From positions 1-5,733 of the forward strand of contig JANTFQ010000161.1 in the NCBI GenBank assembly GCA_024763405.1: a stretch of DNA of 5,733 nucleotides, read 5' to 3'. Numbering within the stretch: position 1 is the stretch's first letter; each line of letters opens with the position of its first letter. The position numbers were made by a program, and so were the translations under genes. The notes beneath the pieces were generated by a model. The model was not told where the DNA came from, ran no database searches, and saw nothing but the letters and a program-made list of their open reading frames with translations. The DNA is from Calditrichaceae bacterium. GTDB taxonomy: Bacteria; Calditrichota; Calditrichia; Calditrichales; Calditrichaceae. Shown piece after piece: positions 5,724 through 5,733 of this stretch.

Positions 5724-5733
5724 ACATGTACGT

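Noticed and set aside
5718..5731. GTACA-AACA-TGTAC inverted repeat as a firm operator
   Set aside because: The arms are only five bases and the site is at the window edge, so it is noted with the candidate promoter but not called on its own.

Overview
The window carries the tail of a transketolase gene on the + strand. Facing it is a minus-strand block of four genes that looks like an electron-transfer locus spanning the cell envelope. Read in the direction of transcription (right to left), the block is: a lipoprotein with two rhodanese domains (4736-5653), an outer-membrane beta-barrel (3444-4643), a small 12-heme c-type cytochrome (2575-3447), and a large fusion of an 11-heme cytochrome c domain with a membrane di-heme cytochrome b (368-2269).

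Organism: this is a Gram-negative (diderm) bacterium, shown by the lipoprotein, the barrel with a Sec signal and the many periplasmic hemes. Base composition is moderate, with AT-rich intergenic DNA. The mix of a transketolase C-terminal region with an anaerobic multiheme cytochrome locus fits groups such as Calditrichota, Ignavibacteria-like Bacteroidota or Desulfobacterota/Desulfuromonadia. Calditrichota is my best guess, but the sequence alone does not settle it.

Layout: 1-309 is the transketolase end. 334-364 is a GC-rich bidirectional terminator between the convergent genes. 368-2269 is the c/b fusion, with a TTG start. 2270-2513 is an AT-rich leader with repeats and a possible RNA fold. 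2514-2550 is a strong minus-strand terminator that ends the upstream operon. 2575-3447 is the 12-heme cytochrome, which overlaps the barrel gene by a few bases. 4684-4715 is a hairpin between the barrel and rhodanese genes. A weak candidate promoter lies upstream of the rhodanese gene at 5695-5723.

How the genes may work together (inference): the c/b fusion has the histidine pattern of FdnI/HydC-type quinone-reactive cytochrome b, so it could take electrons from menaquinol and pass them to its own periplasmic heme domain. The 12-heme cytochrome would carry them across the periplasm. The barrel would provide passage through the outer membrane, either as part of a conduit or as a pore for a substrate. 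The lipoprotein would handle a sulfur- or selenium-type ligand or assist the complex. The order rhodanese lipoprotein, barrel, multiheme cytochrome resembles the Geobacter extHIJKL cluster, and the c/b fusion resembles Geobacter CbcL. The compact combination seen here, with the inner-membrane module in a separate transcription unit, is the most interesting feature of the window.
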